A stretch of DNA of 64,000 bases from Hafnia psychrotolerans (GTDB lineage Bacteria; Pseudomonadota; Gammaproteobacteria; Enterobacterales; Enterobacteriaceae), in the NCBI RefSeq assembly GCF_014639435.1, contig NZ_BMFZ01000011.1, forward strand, positions 62,001 through 126,000, written 5' to 3'. Below the pieces are notes generated by a model. That model worked only from the letters and a program-made list of their open reading frames with translations. It made no database searches and was not told where the DNA came from. The translations under genes and the position numbers were made by a program. Shown here one piece after another: positions 1-7,421 of the stretch (positions are counted from its first letter, which is position 1; each line of letters starts with the position of its first letter).

Positions 1-501
1 CACATCGCAGGAGAAGTTCGCGACTTTACGGTCAATCAGCACCATCGGTAAATTGGCTTGTTGTAGCGTAGAAATGGCCGCCTCGCGCATGCCGACCGCG
101 TTGACCACCATGCCATCGACACGGTAGCTACTAAGGAGTTGCAGATAGTGCTTTTCCTGATCCAGCTGGTTATTGGTGTTACACACCAGCAATGTCAGCC
201 CTTGCTGGCGGCAGGCGGCTTCAACACCGCGCATGACATCAACAGAATAGGGATTGGTAATATCAGCGAGAATCAGCCCAATCAGCCGTGTCTGACCGCT
301 TTTCAGGCTGCGGGCCATCTGGCTCGGCTGGTAATTCAGCAGGGAGATGGCCTGTCCGATGCGCTCTTTGAGATCATCGGACAGCAGGTGTTGTTCACCG
401 TTGAGATAACGCGAAACGCTGGTTTTTCCGGTCTGTGCTGCACGGGCAACGTCACGTATCGTGGCGCGGACTGCTGCGCCCGGCTCCTGTTTTTTGCTCA
501 C
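1..501 (-). CDS. LacI/GalR-family transcriptional regulator (3' part cut off by window edge)
   Basis: A GTG start at 501 is preceded by a GGAG-type ribosome site. The frame runs open to base 1, so 167 residues are visible and the C-terminal half lies outside the window. Residues ~10-60 form a LacI-type helix-turn-helix (IRDVARAAQTGKTSVSRYLN), followed by the hinge and the start of the periplasmic-binding-protein-like effector domain (LIGLILADITNPYSVDVMRG). It should bind an operator as a dimer and respond to a sugar or sugar acid. It lies downstream of the alpha-galactosidase/permease genes on the same strand, 77 bp after the permease stop. A separate LacI regulator already heads that module, so this one may control other genes to the left. 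The effector cannot be named. Confidence 0.85.
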   Translation of the reverse strand, partial: MSKKQEPGAAVRATIRDVARAAQTGKTSVSRYLNGEQHLLSDDLKERIGQAISLLNYQPSQMARSLKSGQTRLIGLILADITNPYSVDVMRGVEAACRQQGLTLLVCNTNNQLDQEKHYLQLLSSYRVDGMVVNAVGMREAAISTLQQANLPMVLIDRKVANFSCDV

Positions 502-578
502 AACCTTTCTCCCCTCATGCTCATCCCACGGAGACTAGCACAGAGTGTCGAAAGGCTGTAACCGCTAGCCATATAAAG

Positions 579-1865
579 TCAGTGCACTCCTTCCACCGTC
601 CTCGCCGCCGGAACAGCCTGTCTCTGTGGACGACTGCTCAACGTGAAGGCGGAAATTATCGTGACGCTGAAGGCAATTCCCCCGAGGATCAGGTAGGTAT
701 CACTAAACCCGATGCGGTCATACAAACTGCCCGCAAAGGCGGAAAGGAAAATCGCCGCCAGCTGTTTGGCGAAGTTAAAGCCAATCAGATAAATGGTCGC
801 CGAGAACCGGACATCAAAAATCTGCGTGATGTATTTGAACACGCCGACCAGCAGGAACGGCACTTCCAGCGCATGCAGCATTTTCAGCAGGATCACTTCT
901 ACCGCCGTGGTGGCAAAAGCAGAACCCACGATGCGAATCGACATGATAGTCCCCGCCAGCAGCAACGTGTTTTTCGCGCCGATGCGGTTAATAATCCACG
1001 GCGAACAGAACATGATCAGCGCGTTGCACAGCTCACCTGCGGTGGTCACGTAGCCGAACATCTCGGTACCGTGCTGCGGTGAGGAGAAGAAGCTTTTAAA
1101 GAAGGTGGCGAACTGCTGATCGAAGACGTCATAGACGCAGGCAACGCCCACTACGTACAAAATCAGCATCCAGAGTTTGCGCTCTTTAAGTAACAAAGCC
1201 GCCGTTTTCAGCGAGAATTGCGACTGATTGGCACCGAGTTTATCTAGCACCTGCGCATTTTTATTTTCCTGCGGTCGCGAGATCAGCAGCAAAATCATCA
1301 AAATCACCGCCGCGCCAGACCCCATCCAGAACACAATATCCGGATTGATGTTAAACAGTACGCCTGCGGTTGAGGCGCAAATCCCCCAGCCGAAACAGCC
1401 GAACATCCGCGCTTTGCCGTATTCGAATGAACTATTGCGGCTAACCCTTTCGATATACGCCTCGGTTGCGCCGGAACCGCCCGCAAAGACGAACCCGATG
1501 TACGCGCCGCCCAGAATGGCGCCGAGCACGATATTGATTTTCAGTAATGGCGCGAACACGTAAATAAAGAACGGCGCGAAGAGGAACAGGAGGACGGCGA
1601 TGATCCACAGCAGGTGTTTCTTCAGGCCGAGCTTGTCAGAAATAATGCCGAAGAACGGCTGAAACAGAATGGCAAATAGCGACATGCTGGAGAAAACAAT
1701 GCCGGTTTCCGTTTTGCTCAGGCCAATAACGTCAGACAGCCAGATCGGTAAAAAAGGATAACAGGTGGCCATAATGAAGAAGTAGAGAAAGAAATAGCTG
1801 CCAAATATCCAGAAGTTGGTATTTTTTTTATAGAAGCAACGATCGCCAGTTTGTGTAGGGTTCAT
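579..1865 (-). CDS. rafB: LacY-type oligosaccharide:proton symporter (raffinose/melibiose permease)
   Basis: This 428-residue, 12-helix MFS protein belongs to the LacY/RafB oligosaccharide:H+ symporter family and is very close to E. coli LacY along its length (start motif KNTNFW, then FFIM, FGIISDKLGLKK, ARMFGCFGWG, FDQQFATFF). The residues LacY uses for sugar and proton coupling are present: Glu in EAYIERV, Arg in KARMFG, Glu in AGELCN, Arg in MSIRIVG, and His/Glu in LHALEVPF. It lies 83 bp downstream of an alpha-galactosidase gene on the same strand and no beta-galactosidase is near, so the likely substrates are alpha-galactosides such as raffinose or melibiose. AAGGAAAT precedes the ATG. 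The symbol rests on context; lacY or melY-type names are possible. Confidence 0.85.
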   Translation of the reverse strand: MNPTQTGDRCFYKKNTNFWIFGSYFFLYFFIMATCYPFLPIWLSDVIGLSKTETGIVFSSMSLFAILFQPFFGIISDKLGLKKHLLWIIAVLLFLFAPFFIYVFAPLLKINIVLGAILGGAYIGFVFAGGSGATEAYIERVSRNSSFEYGKARMFGCFGWGICASTAGVLFNINPDIVFWMGSGAAVILMILLLISRPQENKNAQVLDKLGANQSQFSLKTAALLLKERKLWMLILYVVGVACVYDVFDQQFATFFKSFFSSPQHGTEMFGYVTTAGELCNALIMFCSPWIINRIGAKNTLLLAGTIMSIRIVGSAFATTAVEVILLKMLHALEVPFLLVGVFKYITQIFDVRFSATIYLIGFNFAKQLAAIFLSAFAGSLYDRIGFSDTYLILGGIAFSVTIISAFTLSSRPQRQAVPAARTVEGVH

Positions 1866-1893
1866 AGTGATTTCCTTGCCGAAACCATCAAAA

Positions 1894-1920
1894 CCGGCAC
1901 CGAAGCGCCGGCGTTTTTTT
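1894..1920 (-). terminator. UUCG-tetraloop hairpin between alpha-galactosidase and permease genes
   Basis: In the minus-strand transcript CCGGCGC-UUCG-GUGCCGG forms a 7-bp stem (one G-U pair) capped by a UUCG loop, followed by only four U. On the plus strand the same stem is followed by seven T. It lies inside the rafA-rafB intercistronic gap, so on the operon strand it is more likely an RNA-stability or partial-attenuation element than a full terminator. On the other strand it would terminate antisense transcription. Confidence 0.5.
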
Positions 1921-1948
1921 ATGTTTATCTGTTTTTGATACCAACCGA

Positions 1949-4072
1949 TTAAACGCGCTCAAAACTCAGCAGCAGCGCGCTTTCCGGGTCCAGCACCGGC
2001 AGCGTCAGCCCGACATTCGCCAGCCATTCACCGTTCAGCACCGGAGAGTCATGCAACCACGCGGGTTGTACGCGCATGGTGTGGCCACTGCCACCACCGG
2101 CCAGCAGTGCCGGTTCATCCAGCACCGTCACGCGATAACGGGCCGTGGGTTTCAACCCAGGGACCCGGAGCGAGCCGGGCAATGACCAGGTGGGCATCCT
2201 GAGTTGGCTGACCAAAAACACGGCGCGATCGCGCTTTTGGCTGACGACGCCGTTAATTAGCATCGCATTGTCATGGCTGTCCACGCGGAACACATTTCCG
2301 CTGTGCAGCAACGGACGTAACTGCTGATGCAAAAGGGTATATTTCGCAAAACCAGCGCGCTCGGTATCGCCTTCTTTCACCGGATCCAGCTCAATGCCCA
2401 TATGGCCGAACAGCGCGGTCAGGCCACGGAATGCAATGCTGTGCTGGCGCGAGGTGGCGTGGCACAGTTTGTTGCCGATGTGCGAACCCATCACTTCCGG
2501 TGGGAAGAAATAGCTCATGCCGCGCTGAATTTTCTGCCGCTCCAGTGCGTCGTTGTTGTCTGATGTCCAGAAGCGGTGGCTGCGTTTCAACACTTCATAA
2601 TCAATGCGACCGCCGCCGGAGGCACAGGATTCAAATTCAATCTGCGGGAAGCGTGCTCCCAGGACGTCGAGCAGGCGGTAGAACTGCTGCGTTTGCGCCG
2701 TCAGTGCTGCCCGGCCTTCGTGCCCAGGCTGGACGATCTCGCGGTTCATGTCCCACTTCACGTAATCGACATCGTGTTCGCCGAGCAGCCAGCTCATGCG
2801 TTCCACCAGATAGTCAAACACCTGCGGATTATTCAAATCGAGCACGAACTGATGACGACCGCTCGGTTGCTGATAACCCGGCAACGCCAGCAGCCAGTCG
2901 GGGTGGGCGCGGTACAGATCGGAGTCCGGATTAATCATTTCTGGTTCGACCCAAATCCCAAATTCCATACCGAGATTTTTAACATGGCTGATCACCGGTT
3001 CCAGCCCATGCGGGTATTTCTTCTCATCGAGATACCAGTCGCCAAGTGCGGCACGGTCGTGGTCGCGGCCGCGGAACCAACCGTCGTCGATAATGAAGCG
3101 TTCAACGCCCAATGCGGCAGATTCTGTCGCCATCTGCATGATATAGTCTGGATCGTGATCGAAGTAGATGCCTTCCCAGGTATTCAGATGCACCGGGCGG
3201 GGTTTTCCGGCCGGGAAACGCAAAATTTGCTCACGCACGAAGCGGTGAAATTGCTGGCTCATGAGGTTTAGCCCGCGGGCAGAATAGCTGGCGTATAGCC
3301 AAGGTGTTTCCAGCGTGTCACCTTGTTCAAGGCGTTGTTCGCCCGGTAGATAGAGCGCTTCGGCTTGCACCAGACGGCGACCGTCGATTTTGATGTCGGC
3401 GCGTAGGCGGTGATTGCCACTCCAGCCCAGATGCATTCCCCAGACTTCTCCCTGTTCTTCGCTAAACCCCTGATGACCGATCATCATGGCTGGAAAATAT
3501 TCCGAAGATGTTTTGCCGCGCCGGTTTTCCTGAATAATGCCGCCGTGCTCCAGCAAGGTGCGGTGTGGCTGGAATTCCTTGATCCAGCGGCCATGAAACG
3601 CCATCACTTCGGCGGCGCGTTCGGGCAGTGGCAGCGTGACAGCCAGGCGCGTCAACTGATAGGTACCGGGCTTGAGGTTGGTCAGTGCATTGCGTGCTTG
3701 TAAAACGCCGCTGTCATCAAGGCGCAGTTCACTGCGAAATTGCAGGCCGGCGATGGCATCTTCCGTGGTGATCGTCAGCTGATTTCCCTGCTGTTGTACG
3801 TCAACCGTATTGAACACCGGCGACCAGTCCAGACCGTCACGATGTCCTTCCACACCCGGCGTACCGAAAGAACCGCGCCCGGAATCGACGCTGAAATTGA
3901 CCGGTGCTTCGACATCAATCCGACCGTTGGGCACCGCGCGGCTGAGGGTGATCACATCGTCAGCCGAAAACTGACTCAGGCGGTTTCCCCAATAAAGGAT
4001 TTCGGCGAATGGCGTACAACGCACGATCAGGCTGGTTTGTTCACTGGTTAAATGAACGATCTGGTTTTCCAT
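1949..4072 (-). CDS. rafA: alpha-galactosidase, GH36 family
   Basis: This 707-residue glycoside hydrolase family 36 enzyme hydrolyses terminal alpha-1,6-galactosyl bonds of raffinose or melibiose. The family architecture is complete: an N-terminal beta-supersandwich (~1-300), a TIM barrel (~310-620) and a C-terminal beta domain. The likely nucleophile is Asp441 in YVKWDMNRE and the acid/base is Asp505 in WTSDNNDALE. The FESCASGGGRID substrate-binding motif lies between them. There is no signal peptide, so it is cytosolic and works on sugar brought in by the adjacent permease. The ATG at 4072 was chosen over an upstream in-frame start because it has a GGAG site and gives the family length; the longer frame would run through the operator at 4135-4152. 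Confidence 0.93.
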   Translation of the reverse strand: MENQIVHLTSEQTSLIVRCTPFAEILYWGNRLSQFSADDVITLSRAVPNGRIDVEAPVNFSVDSGRGSFGTPGVEGHRDGLDWSPVFNTVDVQQQGNQLTITTEDAIAGLQFRSELRLDDSGVLQARNALTNLKPGTYQLTRLAVTLPLPERAAEVMAFHGRWIKEFQPHRTLLEHGGIIQENRRGKTSSEYFPAMMIGHQGFSEEQGEVWGMHLGWSGNHRLRADIKIDGRRLVQAEALYLPGEQRLEQGDTLETPWLYASYSARGLNLMSQQFHRFVREQILRFPAGKPRPVHLNTWEGIYFDHDPDYIMQMATESAALGVERFIIDDGWFRGRDHDRAALGDWYLDEKKYPHGLEPVISHVKNLGMEFGIWVEPEMINPDSDLYRAHPDWLLALPGYQQPSGRHQFVLDLNNPQVFDYLVERMSWLLGEHDVDYVKWDMNREIVQPGHEGRAALTAQTQQFYRLLDVLGARFPQIEFESCASGGGRIDYEVLKRSHRFWTSDNNDALERQKIQRGMSYFFPPEVMGSHIGNKLCHATSRQHSIAFRGLTALFGHMGIELDPVKEGDTERAGFAKYTLLHQQLRPLLHSGNVFRVDSHDNAMLINGVVSQKRDRAVFLVSQLRMPTWSLPGSLRVPGLKPTARYRVTVLDEPALLAGGGSGHTMRVQPAWLHDSPVLNGEWLANVGLTLPVLDPESALLLSFERV

Positions 4073-4134
4073 AGTGTCACGACTCCACAGGGTAACTTGC
4101 AGCGATAAGATGCTATCTGGTGGAGTAACTATTG

Positions 4135-4152
4135 ATCCGAAACGTTTCGGAT
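4135..4152. promoter_or_regulatory. LacI-family operator, perfect 18-bp palindrome
   Basis: ATCCGAAACGTTTCGGAT is an exact palindrome with the central CG and flanking AA/TT typical of GalR/LacI operators. It lies 63 bp upstream of the alpha-galactosidase start, between that gene and the LacI-type gene ending at 4210. The obvious ligand is the product of that adjacent gene. Confidence 0.8.
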
Positions 4153-4209
4153 AGGAAATGTGATGATGCAAATTTGTGATGTAGGGTGGAAAAATAATCT
4201 AAAGGAGAA

Positions 4210-5220
4210 CTATAACTGCGGTGGATGCGCGGTGACGCCGGCCTGCAATTCCGGCTGCCAGAGAACCTGCAAATTCCCCATGGGTTCGTTGCGGATCAGC
4301 GCCATGGTCATCTCGGCGATTTGCAGCCCGACCGCTTCGCGGGTGCCTTGCCGGATCGCGGTGACTGCGACGTCCGGCAGGCTGTCAGACGGCAAACCGT
4401 CATAAATAATCAACGACACTGCGCCACTGAGCAGCAATCCGGCCTCGTACAATGCCAGTGCTGCGCCTTCGCCGTGCATATTACAGTCGCAGACAATCGC
4501 CGTCGGTGGCTGAGGTAACGCCAGCAGCGCCTGCGTCGCCTGATAACCGGCGCGGCGGCTTGGGCTGACTTTGTTCACGTATTGCGGATTCAGCGGCAAT
4601 TTATTTGCCACCAGCCCGTCGAGATACCCCTGATGGCGCTGGCTGATAAAGGATTGCTGATTGTTTTCACCAAGAAAAGCGATGCGCTGGTGGCCGAGTT
4701 CAGCGAGATGATCGACGGCCATTTGCATTCCTGCGCGGTTATCGAAATCGAACCAGGCGTAATCCTGCGTCAGGCAGTGGCTGCGTCCGAGTGCCAGAAA
4801 CGGAAAATTGCGCTGCTGCAAATCCAGCAGGCGCGGATCGTCATTCAGCGTATGTGCCACCAGCATGGCGTCCACACGCTTGCTTTCGATCAGCCTTCGC
4901 CACGAAAACGTCCCCAGTTCATCCGGCACCAACAGCAGGTCGATTTCATGCTTCGCCAGTTCGCGGGTGATACAGCCGACCATTTCGACAAACGCCGAAT
5001 TGCTTAACGGGTGGGAAGTGAAGGGGAAAATGAGGCCAACGGCGTCGATCTTACCCATCTTCAGGCGACGAGCGAGGGTATTGGGCCGGTAGCCGCGCAG
5101 ATCCGCCGCCGCTTGCACTCGCGCTTTGGTGTCTGCTGAAACGTCATGGTAACCGTTCAGCGCACGACTGACGGTGGTCACAGAGAGACCGAGATCTTTG
5201 GCGATAGCTTTCAGAGACAT
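4210..5220 (-). CDS. rafR: LacI-family repressor of the alpha-galactoside module
   Basis: This 336-residue LacI/GalR regulator has an N-terminal helix-turn-helix (MSLKAIAKDLGLSVTTVSRA), a hinge (YRPNTLARRLKMGK) and a ligand-binding core similar to sugar-binding proteins. The ATG at 5220 aligns with the family start; the open frame extends a further 76 codons upstream, but that part has no LacI similarity and reads back into yiaD. The gene is upstream of, and codirectional with, the alpha-galactosidase and permease, in the regulator-hydrolase-permease order of raffinose operons. The perfect palindrome at 4135-4152 is a good operator candidate. The effector, probably an alpha-galactoside, is inferred from context. 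Confidence 0.85.
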   Translation of the reverse strand: MSLKAIAKDLGLSVTTVSRALNGYHDVSADTKARVQAAADLRGYRPNTLARRLKMGKIDAVGLIFPFTSHPLSNSAFVEMVGCITRELAKHEIDLLLVPDELGTFSWRRLIESKRVDAMLVAHTLNDDPRLLDLQQRNFPFLALGRSHCLTQDYAWFDFDNRAGMQMAVDHLAELGHQRIAFLGENNQQSFISQRHQGYLDGLVANKLPLNPQYVNKVSPSRRAGYQATQALLALPQPPTAIVCDCNMHGEGAALALYEAGLLLSGAVSLIIYDGLPSDSLPDVAVTAIRQGTREAVGLQIAEMTMALIRNEPMGNLQVLWQPELQAGVTAHPPQL

Positions 5221-5276
5221 ACTGGCATCCGGTGCGCAATGGAGAGAAGCGGTTGCCGGAGGATAACATAAAACGC

Positions 5277-5300
5277 AAAAACGGAGCCTCGCGGCTCCGT
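5277..5300 (-). terminator. rho-independent terminator of yiaD
   Basis: Read on the minus strand, ACGGAGCC-GCGA-GGCTCCGT is an 8-bp perfect stem with a GCGA tetraloop followed by a T-run. It lies 24-47 bp downstream of the yiaD stop. Confidence 0.85.
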
Positions 5301-5323
5301 TCATATTTTGGATATCAGCGATT

Positions 5324-5986
5324 TTACTGCAACGGGCTGAGGGTGATCTCAACGCGGCGGTTCTGCGCTTTGCCTGCTTCGGTGCTGTTGCTGGCGATCG
5401 GGTTATCCGGGCCGGCACCGGTGGTGCGTACGCGGCTGCCCGCCACACCCTGAGTGATCAGCGCGCTACCGACGCCGTCAGCGCGTTGCTGTGACAGCCT
5501 CATGTTGAGCGCACGGGTACCGGTGCTGTCGGTATAACCCACCACGTTAACCGCCGTTTTCGGATACTCTTTCAGCACCATTGCCACGCCGGTCAGCGTG
5601 TTAGCGCCTGCCGGTTTCAGCGTGCTGCTGTTGGTGTCAAAGGTCACGTTATTCGGCATATTCAGCACGATGTTGTCGCCCTGGCGGGTTACGCTGACGC
5701 CGGTACCTTTCATTTTGTCTCGCAGTTTAGCTTCTTGCACATCCATGTAATAACCCGCACCACCGCCAAGCGCAGCGCCTGCTGCGGCACCGATCAGCGC
5801 GCCTTTGCCACGATCATGTTTAGATGATGAGAGCATCCCAACGCCCGCACCCAGAACGGCACCCAGACCAGCACCAATGCCGGATTTACCCGCTTCGGAT
5901 TCGCCAGTATATGGGTTGGTGGTACAGGCTGACAGGCCCATCGTGATGCAAAGTGCGCCTGCAACTACAAGAAGTCGTTTTTTCAT
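5324..5986 (-). CDS. yiaD: OmpA-family outer-membrane lipoprotein YiaD
   Basis: This 220-residue lipoprotein has a signal peptide ending in the lipobox GLSAC (Cys21), a glycine-rich segment (~35-85, GIGAGLGAVLGAG and GALIGAAAGAALGGG), and a C-terminal OmpA-like peptidoglycan-binding domain (~110-220) with TDSTGTRALNMRLSQQRA and the final NRRVEITL. It matches E. coli YiaD closely over its whole length. It should be anchored in the outer membrane with the OmpA domain binding peptidoglycan; E. coli YiaD is known as a multicopy suppressor of bamB defects. AAGGAAAT precedes the ATG. It is monocistronic with its own terminator. Confidence 0.95.
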   Translation of the reverse strand: MKKRLLVVAGALCITMGLSACTTNPYTGESEAGKSGIGAGLGAVLGAGVGMLSSSKHDRGKGALIGAAAGAALGGGAGYYMDVQEAKLRDKMKGTGVSVTRQGDNIVLNMPNNVTFDTNSSTLKPAGANTLTGVAMVLKEYPKTAVNVVGYTDSTGTRALNMRLSQQRADGVGSALITQGVAGSRVRTTGAGPDNPIASNSTEAGKAQNRRVEITLSPLQ

Positions 5987-6220
5987 CTTATTTCCTTTTT
6001 GGATGTTTTCTTTCTGTTCTTTTCTCAGAACCTGACCGCTGCATTATGACTGCACGTCTTCCGGTAAGTTGCACCGAAAATGGTGACAAAACATAAACAA
6101 ATGCAACACAAGGACTTCAGCCCTGCGGCGTTCTTACGCTCTTTATGCGGAATTTCGTGTCGTTAAGCAGTAGGAGAATTCCGGTTATCCGTTTTCATGT
6201 CTTTAAGGGGGGTTGGGAAC

Positions 6221-6664
6221 TTATTCACAAAGGGGCTGATACCAACGCAGAACCCAGGTAGGAAGACCGGTTCCGGGATGAACGGTGTCGTTGATCACTA
6301 AGAACTCTTCTTTGCGGTAGAAAGCCACAGCCCGATGGTTTTGCTGATAAACCTCCAGCAGCAATAGCGGGAAAAACGCTTTGGCTTCCTGCATTAAGCG
6401 TTGCGCGACACCTTTGCCGTAGACACTCTCTTTAACAAACAGCGCGCCGATAAACTGCTGGTTCAACACGCTGATAAAGCCATCGATCTCGCCGTCTTCA
6501 GCACAGGAAACCCAGGTTTTTGCCTGCGGCAGAAAGGTTTCGCGCACCATTGACGCGCTTTCGTACCAGTATGACGCTTCAATAAACGGGTGCGCCACGA
6601 GCGTGCTGCGCAGCCACAACCGCATGATGGCTTCCGTGTCGGCAGGTTGCGAGAGGCGGATCAT
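6221..6664 (-). CDS. yiaC: GNAT N-acetyltransferase YiaC
   Basis: This 147-residue GCN5-related acetyltransferase has an acetyl-CoA-binding core (SVYGKGVAQRLMQEA) and a C-terminal YQQNHRAVAFYRKEEF segment. It is similar to E. coli YiaC, one of the protein lysine acetyltransferases. The ATG at 6664 overlaps the tag stop codon by four bases (ATGA), so the two are translationally coupled in one tag-yiaC operon, as in E. coli. An upstream in-frame extension into tag exists but lacks GNAT similarity and was rejected. Confidence 0.9.
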   Translation of the reverse strand: MIRLSQPADTEAIMRLWLRSTLVAHPFIEASYWYESASMVRETFLPQAKTWVSCAEDGEIDGFISVLNQQFIGALFVKESVYGKGVAQRLMQEAKAFFPLLLLEVYQQNHRAVAFYRKEEFLVINDTVHPGTGLPTWVLRWYQPLCE

Positions 6665-7230
6665 GCCGGTTGATTTTTTGGGTGACAGAAACAGTAGGTC
6701 TGATGATCGTTCACCAGTCCGGCGGCCTGCATAAACGCATAGCAAATGGTCGAACCGGTAAATTTAAAGCCTTTCTTTTTCAGCGCTTTGGCCATCGCAT
6801 CAGAGACCGTGGTTTTGGCCGGTACGCCTTCTGGCCCCGGCGGATTATTGATGACCGGTTGATGCTCAACAAAGCTCCAGATGAACGCAGAGAAATCTTC
6901 CCCATTGGCCTGCATGGCTAAATAAATCTGTGCATTCAGGATGATAGCTTTGATTTTTCCGCGATGACGGACGATCCCGGCATCGAGAACCAGACGTTCT
7001 ACATCGTCATCCGTCATTTTGGCGATGCGCACGGGATCAAAATTGTGGAAGTTCTGGCGGTAGTTTTCGCGTTTTCTCAGGATGGTGAGCCACGACAGCC
7101 CGGCCTGCTGGCCCTCGAGACACAGCATTTCAAACAACTCACGGCCATCTTTAACTGGCACGCCCCATTCCTTATCGTGGTACTCAAGATAAATCGGTTC
7201 TTTTGAGACCCAACTGCAACGTGTCGTCAT
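6661..7230 (-). CDS. tag: DNA-3-methyladenine glycosylase I
   Basis: This 189-residue constitutive glycosylase removes 3-methyladenine from alkylated DNA at the start of base-excision repair. The HhH-superfamily Tag fold is recognisable from RCSWVS at the N terminus, LCLEGQQAGLSW (catalytic Glu39), VRHRGKIKAII and the C-terminal GSTICYAFMQAAGLVNDH. The zinc-snap ligands Cys5, His18, the His of VNDH and the following Cys are all present. It is the first gene of a two-gene operon with yiaC. The product is cytosolic and of normal family length. Confidence 0.95.
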   Translation of the reverse strand: MTTRCSWVSKEPIYLEYHDKEWGVPVKDGRELFEMLCLEGQQAGLSWLTILRKRENYRQNFHNFDPVRIAKMTDDDVERLVLDAGIVRHRGKIKAIILNAQIYLAMQANGEDFSAFIWSFVEHQPVINNPPGPEGVPAKTTVSDAMAKALKKKGFKFTGSTICYAFMQAAGLVNDHQTYCFCHPKNQPA

Positions 7231-7421
7231 TCAATTGTCCTTCTAAGTAGATCGGCATGCATGGGAGCAGTGTGTGGCTTCTCGGATAAGTCTGCAACGT
7301 CGTTATTTACCGCCTGCCAACTTGACGCTGGTCGGATCTGAACAATATTTAAAGCCATTCATTACGAAATCCTTACGTTTTCCTGGATTCAGGACCGCTG
7401 ATATTTTGGGGCATTACGACA

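Noticed and set aside
435-1563. Plus-strand frames opposite the LacY-type permease gene
   Set aside because: They are antisense shadows of a clearly conserved coding gene and have no ribosome sites or recognisable domains.
5221-5448. Longer start for the LacI-type regulator of the raffinose module
   Set aside because: The added residues read back through a terminator and yiaD; the family start with the helix-turn-helix is at 5220.
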